Assembly: GCA_947486475.1 (NCBI GenBank)
Contig: CANKTR010000005.1
Coordinates: 1-64,000, forward strand
DNA from: Microbacteriaceae bacterium
GTDB lineage: Bacteria; Actinomycetota; Actinomycetes; Actinomycetales; Microbacteriaceae
Length of the DNA stretch: 64,000 bases
Reading direction: 5' to 3'
Position numbers and translations under genes: made by a program. Shown here piece after piece: positions 19,079 through 27,282 of the stretch. Positions within the stretch are counted from its first letter, which is position 1. Every line of letters starts with the position of its first letter. The notes beneath the pieces are model-generated. The model did no database searches. It saw nothing but the letters and a program-made list of their open reading frames with translations, and had not been told where the DNA came from.

Positions 19079-19141
19079 GGCGAGAGGGCGGACCTCAACC
19101 CCGTTTTTCTCACACCTTGTTTCGCGTGTAAGATTTTCCAC

Positions 19142-19231
19142 GGTGCCGTGTCCGAGCGGCCGAAGGAGCATGTCTCGAAAACATGTGTGGGTGCAAGTCC
19201 ACCGTGGGTTCAAATCCCACCGGCACCGCCA
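19142..19231 (+). tRNA. tRNA-Ser (CGA)
   Basis: The acceptor GGTGCCG pairs with CGGCACC, a long variable arm marks a class II tRNA, and the anticodon loop CTCGAAA gives CGA. The T arm is GGGTTCAAATCCC. CCA is encoded (19229-19231). Confidence 0.95.
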
Positions 19232-19236
19232 ACGCG

Positions 19237-19262
19237 AAGCCCCCGATTAGTCGGGGGTTTCG
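19237..19262 (+). terminator. intrinsic terminator of tRNA-Ser
   Basis: CCCCCGA, loop TTAG, TCGGGGG followed by TTT, only a few bases after the tRNA. Confidence 0.85.
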
Positions 19263-19280
19263 TCGCTTAATTGGCGGCAG

Positions 19281-19318
19281 AGAAACTAAAAGGGCCCCGG
19301 TTTCCCGAGGCCGTTTCT
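19281..19318. other. imperfect hairpin downstream of tRNA-Ser
   Basis: AGAAAC pairs with GTTTCT as an outer stem, and GGCCCCGG with CCGAGGCC as an inner stem with one mismatch around loop TTTC. It could be a second terminator or part of a small RNA. Confidence 0.4.
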
Positions 19319-19355
19319 ATTGTCTGAGCGGTTAATAGTGCACAGTAGACGCAGG

Positions 19356-19472
19356 ATGGCGGAAGATTGTAAATGTTCGCTTGAGCGAACATTCGTCTGT
19401 ACGATTAAGGTGACCTTTTCGAAGGGGGTCAGTGAGCCGGAACCGCCAAGCGGGACCGGCTCACTTCGTTAA
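19356..19472 (+). CDS. possible 38-codon Cys-containing ORF (speculative)
   Basis: An ATG at 19356 opens 38 codons ending TAA at 19470. The product begins MAEDCKCSLERTFVCTIKV and ends in a Pro/Glu/Ser/Gly-rich tail. The ribosome site is poor: GCAGG directly abuts the ATG. The reading frame runs through a perfect palindrome and a long hairpin, so the constraint here may be on the nucleic acid rather than the peptide. I regard coding as unproven. Confidence 0.2.
   Translation: MAEDCKCSLERTFVCTIKVTFSKGVSEPEPPSGTGSLR
19372..19393. promoter_or_regulatory. perfect 22-bp palindrome, likely operator
   Basis: AATGTTCGCT, TG, AGCGAACATT: 10-bp arms with a 2-bp centre. It has the look of a dimeric repressor site. 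It lies 430 nt downstream of the aspS start and after its terminator, so no obvious target gene is adjacent. Confidence 0.5.
19431..19465 (-). terminator. long hairpin at the 3' end of aspS
   Basis: AGTGAGCCGG (19431-19440) and CCGGCTCACT (19456-19465) form a perfect 10-bp stem, capped by a second stem CCGC/GCGG (19443-19453). It lies 17 bases past the aspS stop. There is no T-run, so this is a GC-rich actinobacterial terminator or a processing stem. Confidence 0.55.
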
Positions 19473-19481
19473 GTCAGCCGA

Positions 19482-20822
19482 TTACGGCAGCAGTCGGTTC
19501 GGTCCGCGGAACAGATACGTCGTTTCGCGGATCGACGGCAGCCCGAGCAAGAGCATGAGGGTTCGGGCGAGGCCCATTCCGAATCCGCCGTGCGGAGGAA
19601 CGCCGTGGCGGAAGAAGTCGAGATAGAAATCGAGTTCCTCGGGGTCGAGCCCCTTGTCTTTCGCCTGGGCGGTGAGGACGTCGATGCGGTGTTCGCGCTG
19701 TGCGCCGGTCGCGATCTCGGTGCCGTTGTACAGAAGGTCGTACGAGTTCGTGAGGTTCGAATCATTCTCGTGACGCATGTGATAGAAGGGGCGGATCGAC
19801 GTGAAGTAGTCGGTGACGAACACGAAGTCGTGGCCGAACGTTTCCTTCACGTACGCCGACAGTTGGCGCTCGCCTTCGGGGTCGAGGTCTCCGTCGGCAC
19901 GGGGAACGGTGTAGCCGCGGGCCTTCAGAATCTCGTGCGCTTCGGCGAGAGGGATGCGCGGGAACGGGGTCGACGGAACGACAACGGGAATTCCATAGGC
20001 AGCTTCGACCTGCGGGCCGAGCTTCTCGGCAACCGCGGTGAGTCCCGCAACGATGACCGACTCGTGCATCGCCATGACGTCCTCGTGAGAATCAACCCAC
20101 GACATCTCGGCGTCGATCGAGGTGAATTCGGTCGCGTGGCGAGACGTGAACGACGGGTCGGCGCGGAAGGCGGGAGCGATCTCGAAAACCGCACCGAATC
20201 CGGCGGGTTGGGCCATCTGCTTGAAGAACTGCGGGCTCTGTGCGAGGTACGCGGTCGTCTCGAAGTACTGTAACTCGAACAGTTCGGCGCGGGATTCAGA
20301 GGGGCTCGCCATCAGCTTCGGGGTGTGGATTTCGATGAAGCCGTTGTCGACCCACCAGGTGCGCATCCCGTGCTCGAAAACCGTCTGAACTCGAAAAATC
20401 AGGTTCGCCTCGGGGCGACGAAGGTCGAGGAAACGCCAGTCGAGACGCTTGTCGATGCTCGAGTCTTCGGCGATGGGCGGTTCGGGTTGTGCTTCGGCCA
20501 CGACCTCGAGCGTCGAGATCTTGACCTCGAGTCCGCCCAATTTGACGCGCTCGTCGTGCGCGAGTTGACCCGTGACGCGAATAAAGGTGCCGGAGTTGAG
20601 GGTTCCGATGAGCTCGGTCAGCGCGAGACGTTCTGCGGAATCGGCGACGTCGGGGTCGATTTCACGAACCGCCTTCGTGACGAGTTGAACTGCGCCGGTC
20701 TCATCACGCAGGATGACGAATTGAACGGCTTTTTGGTCGCGAACGGTGTCGACCCACCCCGCGACCACGACATCGCCATCGGCGAGAGCGGAAAGGGACG
20801 CAACGGTTAATCGAGTAGCCAT
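19482..20822 (-). CDS. aspS: aspartyl-tRNA synthetase, archaeal/eukaryal type (probably non-discriminating)
   Basis: A 446-residue class IIb synthetase. It has an N-terminal OB-fold (residues 1-110), motif 2 region FRADPSFTSRHATEF and motif 3 GFGMGLARTLMLLLGL near residue 415. It lacks the large GAD insertion of bacterial AspRS (about 590 residues) and matches the short archaeal-type enzyme, which often charges both tRNA-Asp and tRNA-Asn and works with GatCAB. Whether it is the cell's only AspRS cannot be told from this window. TACGCT lies 8 nt before the ATG. Confidence 0.92.
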   Translation of the reverse strand: MATRLTVASLSALADGDVVVAGWVDTVRDQKAVQFVILRDETGAVQLVTKAVREIDPDVADSAERLALTELIGTLNSGTFIRVTGQLAHDERVKLGGLEVKISTLEVVAEAQPEPPIAEDSSIDKRLDWRFLDLRRPEANLIFRVQTVFEHGMRTWWVDNGFIEIHTPKLMASPSESRAELFELQYFETTAYLAQSPQFFKQMAQPAGFGAVFEIAPAFRADPSFTSRHATEFTSIDAEMSWVDSHEDVMAMHESVIVAGLTAVAEKLGPQVEAAYGIPVVVPSTPFPRIPLAEAHEILKARGYTVPRADGDLDPEGERQLSAYVKETFGHDFVFVTDYFTSIRPFYHMRHENDSNLTNSYDLLYNGTEIATGAQREHRIDVLTAQAKDKGLDPEELDFYLDFFRHGVPPHGGFGMGLARTLMLLLGLPSIRETTYLFRGPNRLLP

Positions 20823-20830
20823 AAGCCCCC

Positions 20831-20836
20831 AGCGTA
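20831..20836 (-). promoter_or_regulatory. -10 box of aspS
   Basis: TACGCT on the minus strand, 8 nt before the ATG at 20822. The start would be leaderless or nearly so. Confidence 0.4.
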
Positions 20837-20865
20837 GCGGGCGAGTTGCCCATAGTTTGCGCGGT

Positions 20866-20871
20866 TACAAT
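20866..20871 (+). promoter_or_regulatory. leaderless -10 box of the phosphatase and cytochrome c operon
   Basis: TACAAT, 7 nt, then GTG at 20879. It picks this start over in-frame starts at 20846 and 20861. Confidence 0.5.
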
Positions 20872-20878
20872 CGAAAGC

Positions 20879-21511
20879 GTGACAGCCGAGCGGGTTCATC
20901 TCGTGCGCCACGGTGAGGTAAACAACCCCGGTGGCGTTCTGTACGAGCGTCTGCCGAACTTTGGGCTCACGGAATATGGTCGGACACTCGCTGAATCGGC
21001 GGTTCGTCACGTGCCTCTCGACACCATTTCGGCGCTCGTCGTCAGCCCGCTTCAGCGTGCGCGCGAATCGATGGCACCGTGGGAGGCCGCAACCGGAAAG
21101 ATAGCGACAATCGACGAGCGCGTGATCGAGCCGTGGAACGAATTCCGCGGACTGCGCATGGACGGAGGCCGCACTCTTCTCTCGCGACCGGACCTCTGGA
21201 AGTTCCTTGCTAACCCGTTCCGTCCCTCGTGGGGCGAGCCCTATCGCGACATCGCCCAGCGCATGTTGGCGGCGATGCGGGACGCGGTCGATTCGGTAGA
21301 CGGCGGTGACGTCGTGATCGTGTCTCACCAGTTGCCCATTTGGATGGTGCAGCGCGCCATGTCCGACAAGTCGCTCGCCCATTGGCCCGGCACCCGTCGC
21401 TGTTCACTGTCGTCCGTGACGTCGTTCCAGGTTCACCCCGCTGACTTCGTTGAATACGACTACCGCGAGGCAACCGACATCAACCGCGCGGTGGATTCGG
21501 GGGCGGTGTGA
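20879..21511 (+). CDS. histidine phosphatase family protein (phosphoglycerate mutase-like)
   Basis: A 210-residue cytoplasmic protein with the phosphohistidine motif LVRHGEV near residue 7 and a second His in VIVSHQLPIW near residue 148, both needed in this family. The substrate is unknown; it is unlikely to be the glycolytic mutase given its divergence. It starts the operon that continues with the thiol-disulfide and cytochrome c genes, overlapping the next gene by 4 nt, an arrangement seen in other actinobacteria. Confidence 0.85.
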   Translation: MTAERVHLVRHGEVNNPGGVLYERLPNFGLTEYGRTLAESAVRHVPLDTISALVVSPLQRARESMAPWEAATGKIATIDERVIEPWNEFRGLRMDGGRTLLSRPDLWKFLANPFRPSWGEPYRDIAQRMLAAMRDAVDSVDGGDVVIVSHQLPIWMVQRAMSDKSLAHWPGTRRCSLSSVTSFQVHPADFVEYDYREATDINRAVDSGAV

Positions 21512-22098
21512 GGCGCGGCATTCTGACTGCGGGCCTCGTGGCCTCGCTTTTCGTCCTCGGAGGGTGTGCGTCGAACGACCCACTCGCGCAGGACGCAACG
21601 AATGTGAACTTCACCTCTGCCGACGGAACCGTCACCGAAGTCGCACCCGCGAATCGCGGCGATGCGGTGTCGTTCGAGTCCAGTGACACCACCGACGGCT
21701 CGACCGTGAACGCGGAGGACTTCCGTGGCTCGGTGCTCGTGGTGAACTTTTGGTATGCCGCGTGCCCGCCGTGCCGCGCGGAAGCACCAGACCTCGCTGA
21801 ACTGGCCACCGTCTATGCCGACCAGGGAGTTCGCTTTCTCGGCGTGAATGTCTACGACAACGCCTCGGGCGCACAATCGTTTGAACAGACTTTCGACATC
21901 CCCTATCCCAGTGCACTCGACGCGGACACGGGCGAATTGCGCCTCGCGTTCGCGGGGGACCTTCCCCCGAGCGGAATCCCCACCACCTTCATCGTTGATC
22001 GAGACGGTCGGGTCGCGGCGCGTTTGCTGGGCTACATCTATGACCGCTCGATGTTCGAGGACATGATCGACCGCGTCGTCGCCGAGGGCACTCCGTGA
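21508..22098 (+). CDS. TlpA/ResA-like thiol-disulfide lipoprotein
   Basis: A 196-residue lipoprotein: signal peptide with lipobox VLGGC near residue 20, then a thioredoxin-like domain (about 55-195) with the redox motif CPPC in WYAACPPCRAEAPD and the cis-Pro in GIPTTFIVD. It probably reduces the haem-binding cysteines of apocytochrome c outside the membrane, taking electrons from CcdA encoded next. GTG start overlapping the upstream stop. Confidence 0.92.
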   Translation: MRRGILTAGLVASLFVLGGCASNDPLAQDATNVNFTSADGTVTEVAPANRGDAVSFESSDTTDGSTVNAEDFRGSVLVVNFWYAACPPCRAEAPDLAELATVYADQGVRFLGVNVYDNASGAQSFEQTFDIPYPSALDADTGELRLAFAGDLPPSGIPTTFIVDRDGRVAARLLGYIYDRSMFEDMIDRVVAEGTP

Positions 22099-22844
22099 TT
22101 GACAACGTCGGCGAAATCGTGTTCTCGGGCGACCTCGTCATCGCGCTGCCCATCGCATTCCTCGCGGGGTTGCTCGCGTTTCTTTCGCCCTGCATCATTC
22201 CGCTCGTGCCCGGGTACATCGCTTACGTCTCGGGTTTTGCCATCACCGCCGAGCCGACACCCACCGATCGACGCCGAGTCCTTCTCGGGGTTCTCGGCTT
22301 TGTTTCGGGGATGGGTGCCGTGTTTATCTCGTTGTCGGTGATGTTCGGGACTCTCGGCCTTTTGTTGATTCCCTATCTCGACATCGTGTTGCGAGTCTCG
22401 GGCGTGGTTCTGATCCTGCTCGGCATCATCTTCGCCGGCGGAATCCCGGCACTGCAACGGGAATTCCTTCCACAGTGGAAAACGCGCGCCGGGGTATGGG
22501 GTTCGCCGCTTCTCGGAATCGTGTTCGCCATCGGGTGGGTTCCGTGCGTCGGACCGACTCTCGTCGCGGTGCAAACCCTCGCGTTGAGCGCACAGGACCC
22601 CGCGCGAGCGGCGGTTCTGGGAGTCGCCTACTGGCTCGGGCTCGCGCTTCCGTTCGTGGTTGTTGCGCTGCTGCTGGGTCGAATCCTTCCCGCTCTCGCG
22701 TGGGTGCGACGGCACATCACGACCATCAACGTCGCGGGCGGCGCTCTTCTTGTTGTCATCGGTGTCCTCATGGTCCTCGGCATCTGGCGCGAATTCCTGT
22801 CGTGGGCGGGGGTGTTCCTCAGTGGCTTCACGTCGACCCTCTGA
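22095..22844 (+). CDS. ccdA: cytochrome c biogenesis protein CcdA
   Basis: A 249-residue membrane protein with six hydrophobic segments. LSPCIIPLVPGY near residue 30 and the Pro-Cys in GWVPCVGPTL near residue 150 carry the two redox cysteines that move electrons from thioredoxin to the outside. It overlaps the thioredoxin-like gene by 4 nt and resB by 23 nt. Confidence 0.94.
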   Translation: MIDNVGEIVFSGDLVIALPIAFLAGLLAFLSPCIIPLVPGYIAYVSGFAITAEPTPTDRRRVLLGVLGFVSGMGAVFISLSVMFGTLGLLLIPYLDIVLRVSGVVLILLGIIFAGGIPALQREFLPQWKTRAGVWGSPLLGIVFAIGWVPCVGPTLVAVQTLALSAQDPARAAVLGVAYWLGLALPFVVVALLLGRILPALAWVRRHITTINVAGGALLVVIGVLMVLGIWREFLSWAGVFLSGFTSTL

Positions 22845-24471
22845 CCCGGCGTCTCTGCAACCCGTCGACCTCGCGGATGCCACGAGCGACTTCGATTCGC
22901 CGGACGCCCCGCGCAAGAATCGTCTCGACGACCCGATTCGTGGGCCCAAGCTCGGGCCGCTCGAGTTCGTGCGCTGGGTGTGGCGCGTGCTCACGTCGAT
23001 GCGCACCGCAATCATCTTGCTTGTCTTGGTGGCGTTCGCGTCGGTCCCCGGGTCGCTCGTCCCGCAGCGCTCGTCCGACCCGAACGGCGTGATCGTCTTT
23101 AGAGACGCCAATCCCGAACTTTTCAGGTTCTACGATTCGATTCAATTGTTTGACACCTTCACGTCAGTCTGGTTTTCGTCGATATATCTGTTGTTGTTCA
23201 TTTCGCTGATCGGCTGCATTGTGCCGCGGACACTGTACCACTGGCGAATCCTGCGGGCCGAGCCGGCCGACGAGCCCGCGTCGTGGGTTCGACTGCCTTA
23301 CCGCCGCACCGAACCTGCGACCGGCGGAACCGTCGCTGCGCTCGATCGCGCCGAGAGCGTCCTGCGGAAGGCGCACTATCGCGTGGTTCGCAATGACACT
23401 TCTATCCGCGCCGAGTTCGGCTATTTGCGAGAAACGGGGAACCTCGTTTTCCATATCGCCCTCGTGGGAATTCTCGTAACGCTCGCGGTCACCGGTGGAT
23501 ACGGCTGGAGCGGACAACGCGTCATCATCGAAGGACAGACGTTCACGAACCAACTCGCGTCGTACGATTCGTTTCACCCCGGTTCGTGGTTCGCCGAACA
23601 GCAACTCGAACCGTACGGCGTGACGCTCGACACGTTCACGCCCGAGTACACCAAAGACGCCGTCAACGACGCGTGGATGCCAATCGACTTCACCGCGGAT
23701 GTCACGGTCACCGAGGGGAATGCGACGCGCGAAGTGGTGCTGAAGGTCAACGAGCCTCTGGTCGCCGGCACCTCACAGATGTACCTGTTGGGAAACGGGT
23801 TCGCTCCCGTCATCACGGTGCGCGACCCGCAGGGAACCGTGGTGTTTGATCAGCCCGTGGTGTTCCTCAGTCAAGACTCCAACCTCACGAGCGTCGGCGT
23901 GGTGAAGGTCCCCGACGGACTGTCCGAACAACTCGGGATGCAGGGGTTCTTCTACCCCTCCGCGGTCGCCCTTGATTCGGGTGCGTTGTCGTCGAACAAT
24001 CCCGAACCCACCAACCCGACGGTGACGTTCAACATTTACACGGGCGACCTTGGGCTCGACTCGGGGGTGACCGCTAACGTGTTCCAACTCCCCGTCGAGT
24101 CACTCACGCAGATCGCTGGGCGACACACGGGCAACGACGTCGTGTTGACTCCGGGCGACGTGTTCGACCTGCCCGGCGGTCTCGGTTCGATCGAGTTCAC
24201 GTCACTGCGCCGATTCATCGGTGTCGAAATCCGTCACGACCCAACCCAGCTGGGCGTCGCGGTGAGCACCTTCTTTGTTGTCGCGGGTTTGCTCGCATCG
24301 CTGGGGACCCGCCGTCGTCGCGTCTGGATTCGAGTCGGCGGCAACGCCCGCACGCCGGAACTCGGATGGGGCGGGATGTCGCGAGGTGACGACCCTCGCC
24401 TCGACGTGTCGCTTGATCGACTCGTGGGGAAAACGCTCCCTCCATCTGCCGCTAAAATGAGAGGAAAATGA
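22822..24471 (+). CDS. resB: cytochrome c biogenesis protein ResB
   Basis: A 549-residue system II (Ccs) haem-export and ligation component. After a charged N-terminus there are transmembrane segments (about 57-75, 100-125, 205-225), a large extracellular domain and a final segment (about 480-500). I chose GTG at 22822, which follows a GGGGG run and overlaps ccdA; the frame upstream is inside ccdA. It works with CcsB, whose start overlaps its stop. Confidence 0.9.
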   Translation: MASRRPSDPASLQPVDLADATSDFDSPDAPRKNRLDDPIRGPKLGPLEFVRWVWRVLTSMRTAIILLVLVAFASVPGSLVPQRSSDPNGVIVFRDANPELFRFYDSIQLFDTFTSVWFSSIYLLLFISLIGCIVPRTLYHWRILRAEPADEPASWVRLPYRRTEPATGGTVAALDRAESVLRKAHYRVVRNDTSIRAEFGYLRETGNLVFHIALVGILVTLAVTGGYGWSGQRVIIEGQTFTNQLASYDSFHPGSWFAEQQLEPYGVTLDTFTPEYTKDAVNDAWMPIDFTADVTVTEGNATREVVLKVNEPLVAGTSQMYLLGNGFAPVITVRDPQGTVVFDQPVVFLSQDSNLTSVGVVKVPDGLSEQLGMQGFFYPSAVALDSGALSSNNPEPTNPTVTFNIYTGDLGLDSGVTANVFQLPVESLTQIAGRHTGNDVVLTPGDVFDLPGGLGSIEFTSLRRFIGVEIRHDPTQLGVAVSTFFVVAGLLASLGTRRRRVWIRVGGNARTPELGWGGMSRGDDPRLDVSLDRLVGKTLPPSAAKMRGK

Positions 24472-25346
24472 CAAACAACCTCGAATCAATTTCCCTCATC
24501 GCCACCTATTCCGCGATGGCCGTGTACACCCTCGCCTTCATCCTGTTCACGGTCGACCTGGCCGGTCGTGCCGTCACTGATGGTCAGTCCAAACCCACCC
24601 GCTGGCTTCACAGTGCGATGGCGGTTCTGGCCCTCGGGTTTGCGATTCACTTCGGCGCGGTCATCACCCGTGGAATCTCGGCCAATCGCGTGCCGTGGGC
24701 GAACATGTACGAGTTCGGTCTGACCGCGACTCTTGTGTTGGTCGGGGTGTTCCTCGGTATCAACATCTGGCGTGACGTGCGTTTCGTCGGTGCGTTCGTA
24801 TCAGGGTTTGCGATCCTCGCGCTGGGTATCGTCGCCGTCAACTTCTATGTCGCGGTGTCGCCCCTGCACCCTGCGCTACAGAACTATTGGCTCGTCATCC
24901 ACGTGTGTGTTGCGGTGTTGGGAACCGGGTTTTTCGCGACGGGAGCAGCGCTCTCGGCGTCGCAACTGTTCCAGCAATCACGTGAAGAGGGCAAACTCCA
25001 GACTCGATCGTGGCGCTTCCTGTCGGCGTTCCCGTCGTCCGAAGCGCTGGAGGCGCTCGCCTACCGAATCATGGTGATCGGATTCGTCTTTTGGACCTTC
25101 ACCGTCATCGCGGGTGCGATTTGGGCCGAGCGCGCGTGGGGACGTTATTGGGGTTGGGACACGAAAGAAGTCTGGTCGTTCATCATCTGGACACTCTTCG
25201 CCGGTTACATCCACGCTCGCGCGACGCGCGGCTGGCGCGGACGTCCCGCCGCGATCTTGAGCCTCGTCGGTTTCGGGGCAGTTCTGTTCAACTACGGAAT
25301 CGTGAACGTATTCTTCAAAGGCCTTCACGCCTATTCGGGCCTCTAA
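24468..25346 (+). CDS. ccsB: cytochrome c biogenesis protein CcsB (CcsA family)
   Basis: A 292-residue membrane protein with about eight hydrophobic segments. The WWD-type haem motif WGRYWGWDTKEVWSF lies near residue 225, with conserved His residues in outward loops. It forms the haem exporter and synthetase with ResB. The ATG overlaps the resB stop and has the ribosome site GAGAGGAA. Its stop overlaps that of convergent menC. Confidence 0.94.
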   Translation: MTNNLESISLIATYSAMAVYTLAFILFTVDLAGRAVTDGQSKPTRWLHSAMAVLALGFAIHFGAVITRGISANRVPWANMYEFGLTATLVLVGVFLGINIWRDVRFVGAFVSGFAILALGIVAVNFYVAVSPLHPALQNYWLVIHVCVAVLGTGFFATGAALSASQLFQQSREEGKLQTRSWRFLSAFPSSEALEALAYRIMVIGFVFWTFTVIAGAIWAERAWGRYWGWDTKEVWSFIIWTLFAGYIHARATRGWRGRPAAILSLVGFGAVLFNYGIVNVFFKGLHAYSGL

Positions 25347-26332
25347 AGCAACGCGAGGCACCGGGCGGCACGTTCGCGCCACCACTGTTCACGCTCGGGA
25401 CTGACCCGCAGTTCTTCGGCTGCTGTGTCGTCAACAATTCTGGGCGTCGCCGCGAACGTTCCAAAGTCGGTGAGCGGAGGGAGGACATCCCGCTCAAACA
25501 ACACATTCGTCGCGATTCCGCAGTCATAGTCGAGGTGCTCGATTCGCATCGCGAGATCGACCGACGCACCGAGTCCGATGGACGACTCCAACGCGCTCGA
25601 GACGACGACGGGCAGACCCGCCTCGTCGATGAGGTTGAGCGCACGTCGAACGCCGCCGAGTGGTGCGACCTTGATCACGAGAATGTCGGCCGCTCCCGCC
25701 CGAGCGACCGCAATCGGGTCGGTCGCCTTCCGAACGCTTTCGTCCGCCGCGATCGCAATCCCCAAGCCGTGAACGCGCGCACGAATCTCGTAAAGTTCGT
25801 CGACGCTCATGCAGGGCTGCTCAACGTATTCGAGGTCGAACTGTTCCAGCGCGCGAATCGCGTGCTCTGCTTCGTCGACGTTCCACCCGCCGTTCGCGTC
25901 GATGCGGACTCGCCCGGCTACACCAACGAAATTGCGAGCGGCGCGAACTCGCGCAATGTCGTCCTGTAGGGCTTGACCGGGTTCGGCGACCTTCACCTTG
26001 ACCGTGCGAGAATCACCGAATCGTTCGAGAATCGTCGCGACTTCCGAGGCATCGACCGCGGGCAGGGTGGCGTTGGTCCTTACGACTTCGCGAAACACGG
26101 GTCGCTCCTCGACGCTCGGAAGTTGGTTCCAGGCCTGTTCAATCGCGCACGCGAGCCACGGAGCGGACTCGGCGTCGTCGTATTCGGGGAACGAGGCGAA
26201 CTCGCCCCATCCGCCCGTCGGCGAGGCGATGAGCATCGTTTCGCGCACGTCCAATCCGCGAAACCGCGTCCGCATCGGAAGCGCCACGACCCGCACGTTC
26301 GCGAGCAGCTCATCGACGGTGGGAAGCCTCAT
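25343..26332 (-). CDS. menC: o-succinylbenzoate synthase
   Basis: A 329-residue enolase-superfamily enzyme dehydrating SHCHC to o-succinylbenzoate in menaquinone synthesis. Metal and catalytic positions are visible: KVKVAEPG near residue 115, RIDANGGW near 150, EYVEQPC near 175, AADESV near 202 and VIKVAPLGG near 222. The gene is divergent from menB with back-to-back leaderless promoters. Confidence 0.92.
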   Translation of the reverse strand: MRLPTVDELLANVRVVALPMRTRFRGLDVRETMLIASPTGGWGEFASFPEYDDAESAPWLACAIEQAWNQLPSVEERPVFREVVRTNATLPAVDASEVATILERFGDSRTVKVKVAEPGQALQDDIARVRAARNFVGVAGRVRIDANGGWNVDEAEHAIRALEQFDLEYVEQPCMSVDELYEIRARVHGLGIAIAADESVRKATDPIAVARAGAADILVIKVAPLGGVRRALNLIDEAGLPVVVSSALESSIGLGASVDLAMRIEHLDYDCGIATNVLFERDVLPPLTDFGTFAATPRIVDDTAAEELRVSPEREQWWRERAARCLALL

Positions 26333-26338
26333 GACTCA

Positions 26339-26344
26339 AACATA
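26339..26344 (-). promoter_or_regulatory. leaderless -10 box of menC
   Basis: TATGTT on the minus strand, 6 nt, then ATG at 26332. It is 12 bp from the opposed menB -10 box. Confidence 0.55.
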
Positions 26345-26356
26345 TCCGTGAAGTTA

Positions 26357-26362
26357 TAGCCT
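26357..26362 (+). promoter_or_regulatory. leaderless -10 box of menB
   Basis: TAGCCT, 6 nt, then ATG at 26369. The two start codons are only 36 bp apart. Confidence 0.55.
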
Positions 26363-26368
26363 GAACGT

Positions 26369-27280
26369 ATGACAAATGCCGTCAGCGACCTCTTTGATGA
26401 GACCCAGTGGACCGTTGTGCCCGGATTCGAGACCATGACGGACGTGACGTATCACCAGTCCGCCGATCAGGGCATTGCTCGAATCGCGTTCAACCGACCC
26501 GAGGTGCGCAATGCGTTCCGACCCCACACCGTCGACGAGTTGTATCGCGCGCTCGATGACGCGCGCCTCAACCCCCGGCTCGGGGTCGTGCTGTTGACGG
26601 GGAACGGCCCGAGCGCCAAGGACGGCGGCTGGGCGTTTTGTTCCGGTGGCGACCAGCGTGTTCGCGGTGCGGACGGTTACAAGTACGCCGATGGCGAGAC
26701 CGCGGACACAATCGACGGCGCTCGCAGCGGACGCCTTCACATCCTCGAGGTGCAGCGCCTCATTCGGTTTATGCCCAAGGTCGTTATCGCGTTGATTCCG
26801 GGCTGGGCGGCTGGCGGCGGGCATTCTCTGCACGTCGTGTGCGACCTGTCGATCGCGAGCCGTGAACACGCCCGCTTCAAGCAGACCGATGCGACGGTCG
26901 GCTCGTTCGACGCAGGCTACGGCAGCGCGTATTTCGCTCGTCAGGTCGGTCAAAAGTTCGCGCGTGAAGTGTTTTTCCTCGCCGACGAGTACGACGCTCA
27001 GCGGGCCCACGACATCGGTTCCGTGAATGCGGTCGTCGCGCACAGCGAACTCGAATCGACGGGAATCGCCTGGGCGCGCAAGGTTCTTGCTCAAAGCCCG
27101 ACAGCGATTCGCATGCTCAAGTTCGCGTTCAACGCGGTCGACGACGGACTCGTCGGTCAGCAGGTGTTCGCGGGGGAGGCCACTCGCCTCGCCTACGGAA
27201 CCTCCGAAGCGGTCGAAGGCCGCGACGCCTTCCTCGAGAAGCGCGACCCCGAGTGGGGCGCCTTCCCCTGGCAGATCTGA
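26369..27280 (+). CDS. menB: 1,4-dihydroxy-2-naphthoyl-CoA synthase
   Basis: A 303-residue crotonase-family enzyme closing the naphthoquinol ring from o-succinylbenzoyl-CoA. ARIAFNRPEVRNAFRP near residue 34, WAFCSGGDQRVRG near residue 90 and the oxyanion-hole region IPGWAAGGGHSLH near residue 145 match MenB. The active-site Asp region TDATVGSFDAGYGS is intact. menE follows 2 nt after the stop. Confidence 0.96.
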   Translation: MTNAVSDLFDETQWTVVPGFETMTDVTYHQSADQGIARIAFNRPEVRNAFRPHTVDELYRALDDARLNPRLGVVLLTGNGPSAKDGGWAFCSGGDQRVRGADGYKYADGETADTIDGARSGRLHILEVQRLIRFMPKVVIALIPGWAAGGGHSLHVVCDLSIASREHARFKQTDATVGSFDAGYGSAYFARQVGQKFAREVFFLADEYDAQRAHDIGSVNAVVAHSELESTGIAWARKVLAQSPTAIRMLKFAFNAVDDGLVGQQVFAGEATRLAYGTSEAVEGRDAFLEKRDPEWGAFPWQI

Positions 27281-27282
27281 CC

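Noticed and set aside
19372..19393. LexA/SOS box
   Set aside because: The actinobacterial SOS box has GAAC before GTTC with four bases between. Here the order is GTTC then GAAC with eight bases between.
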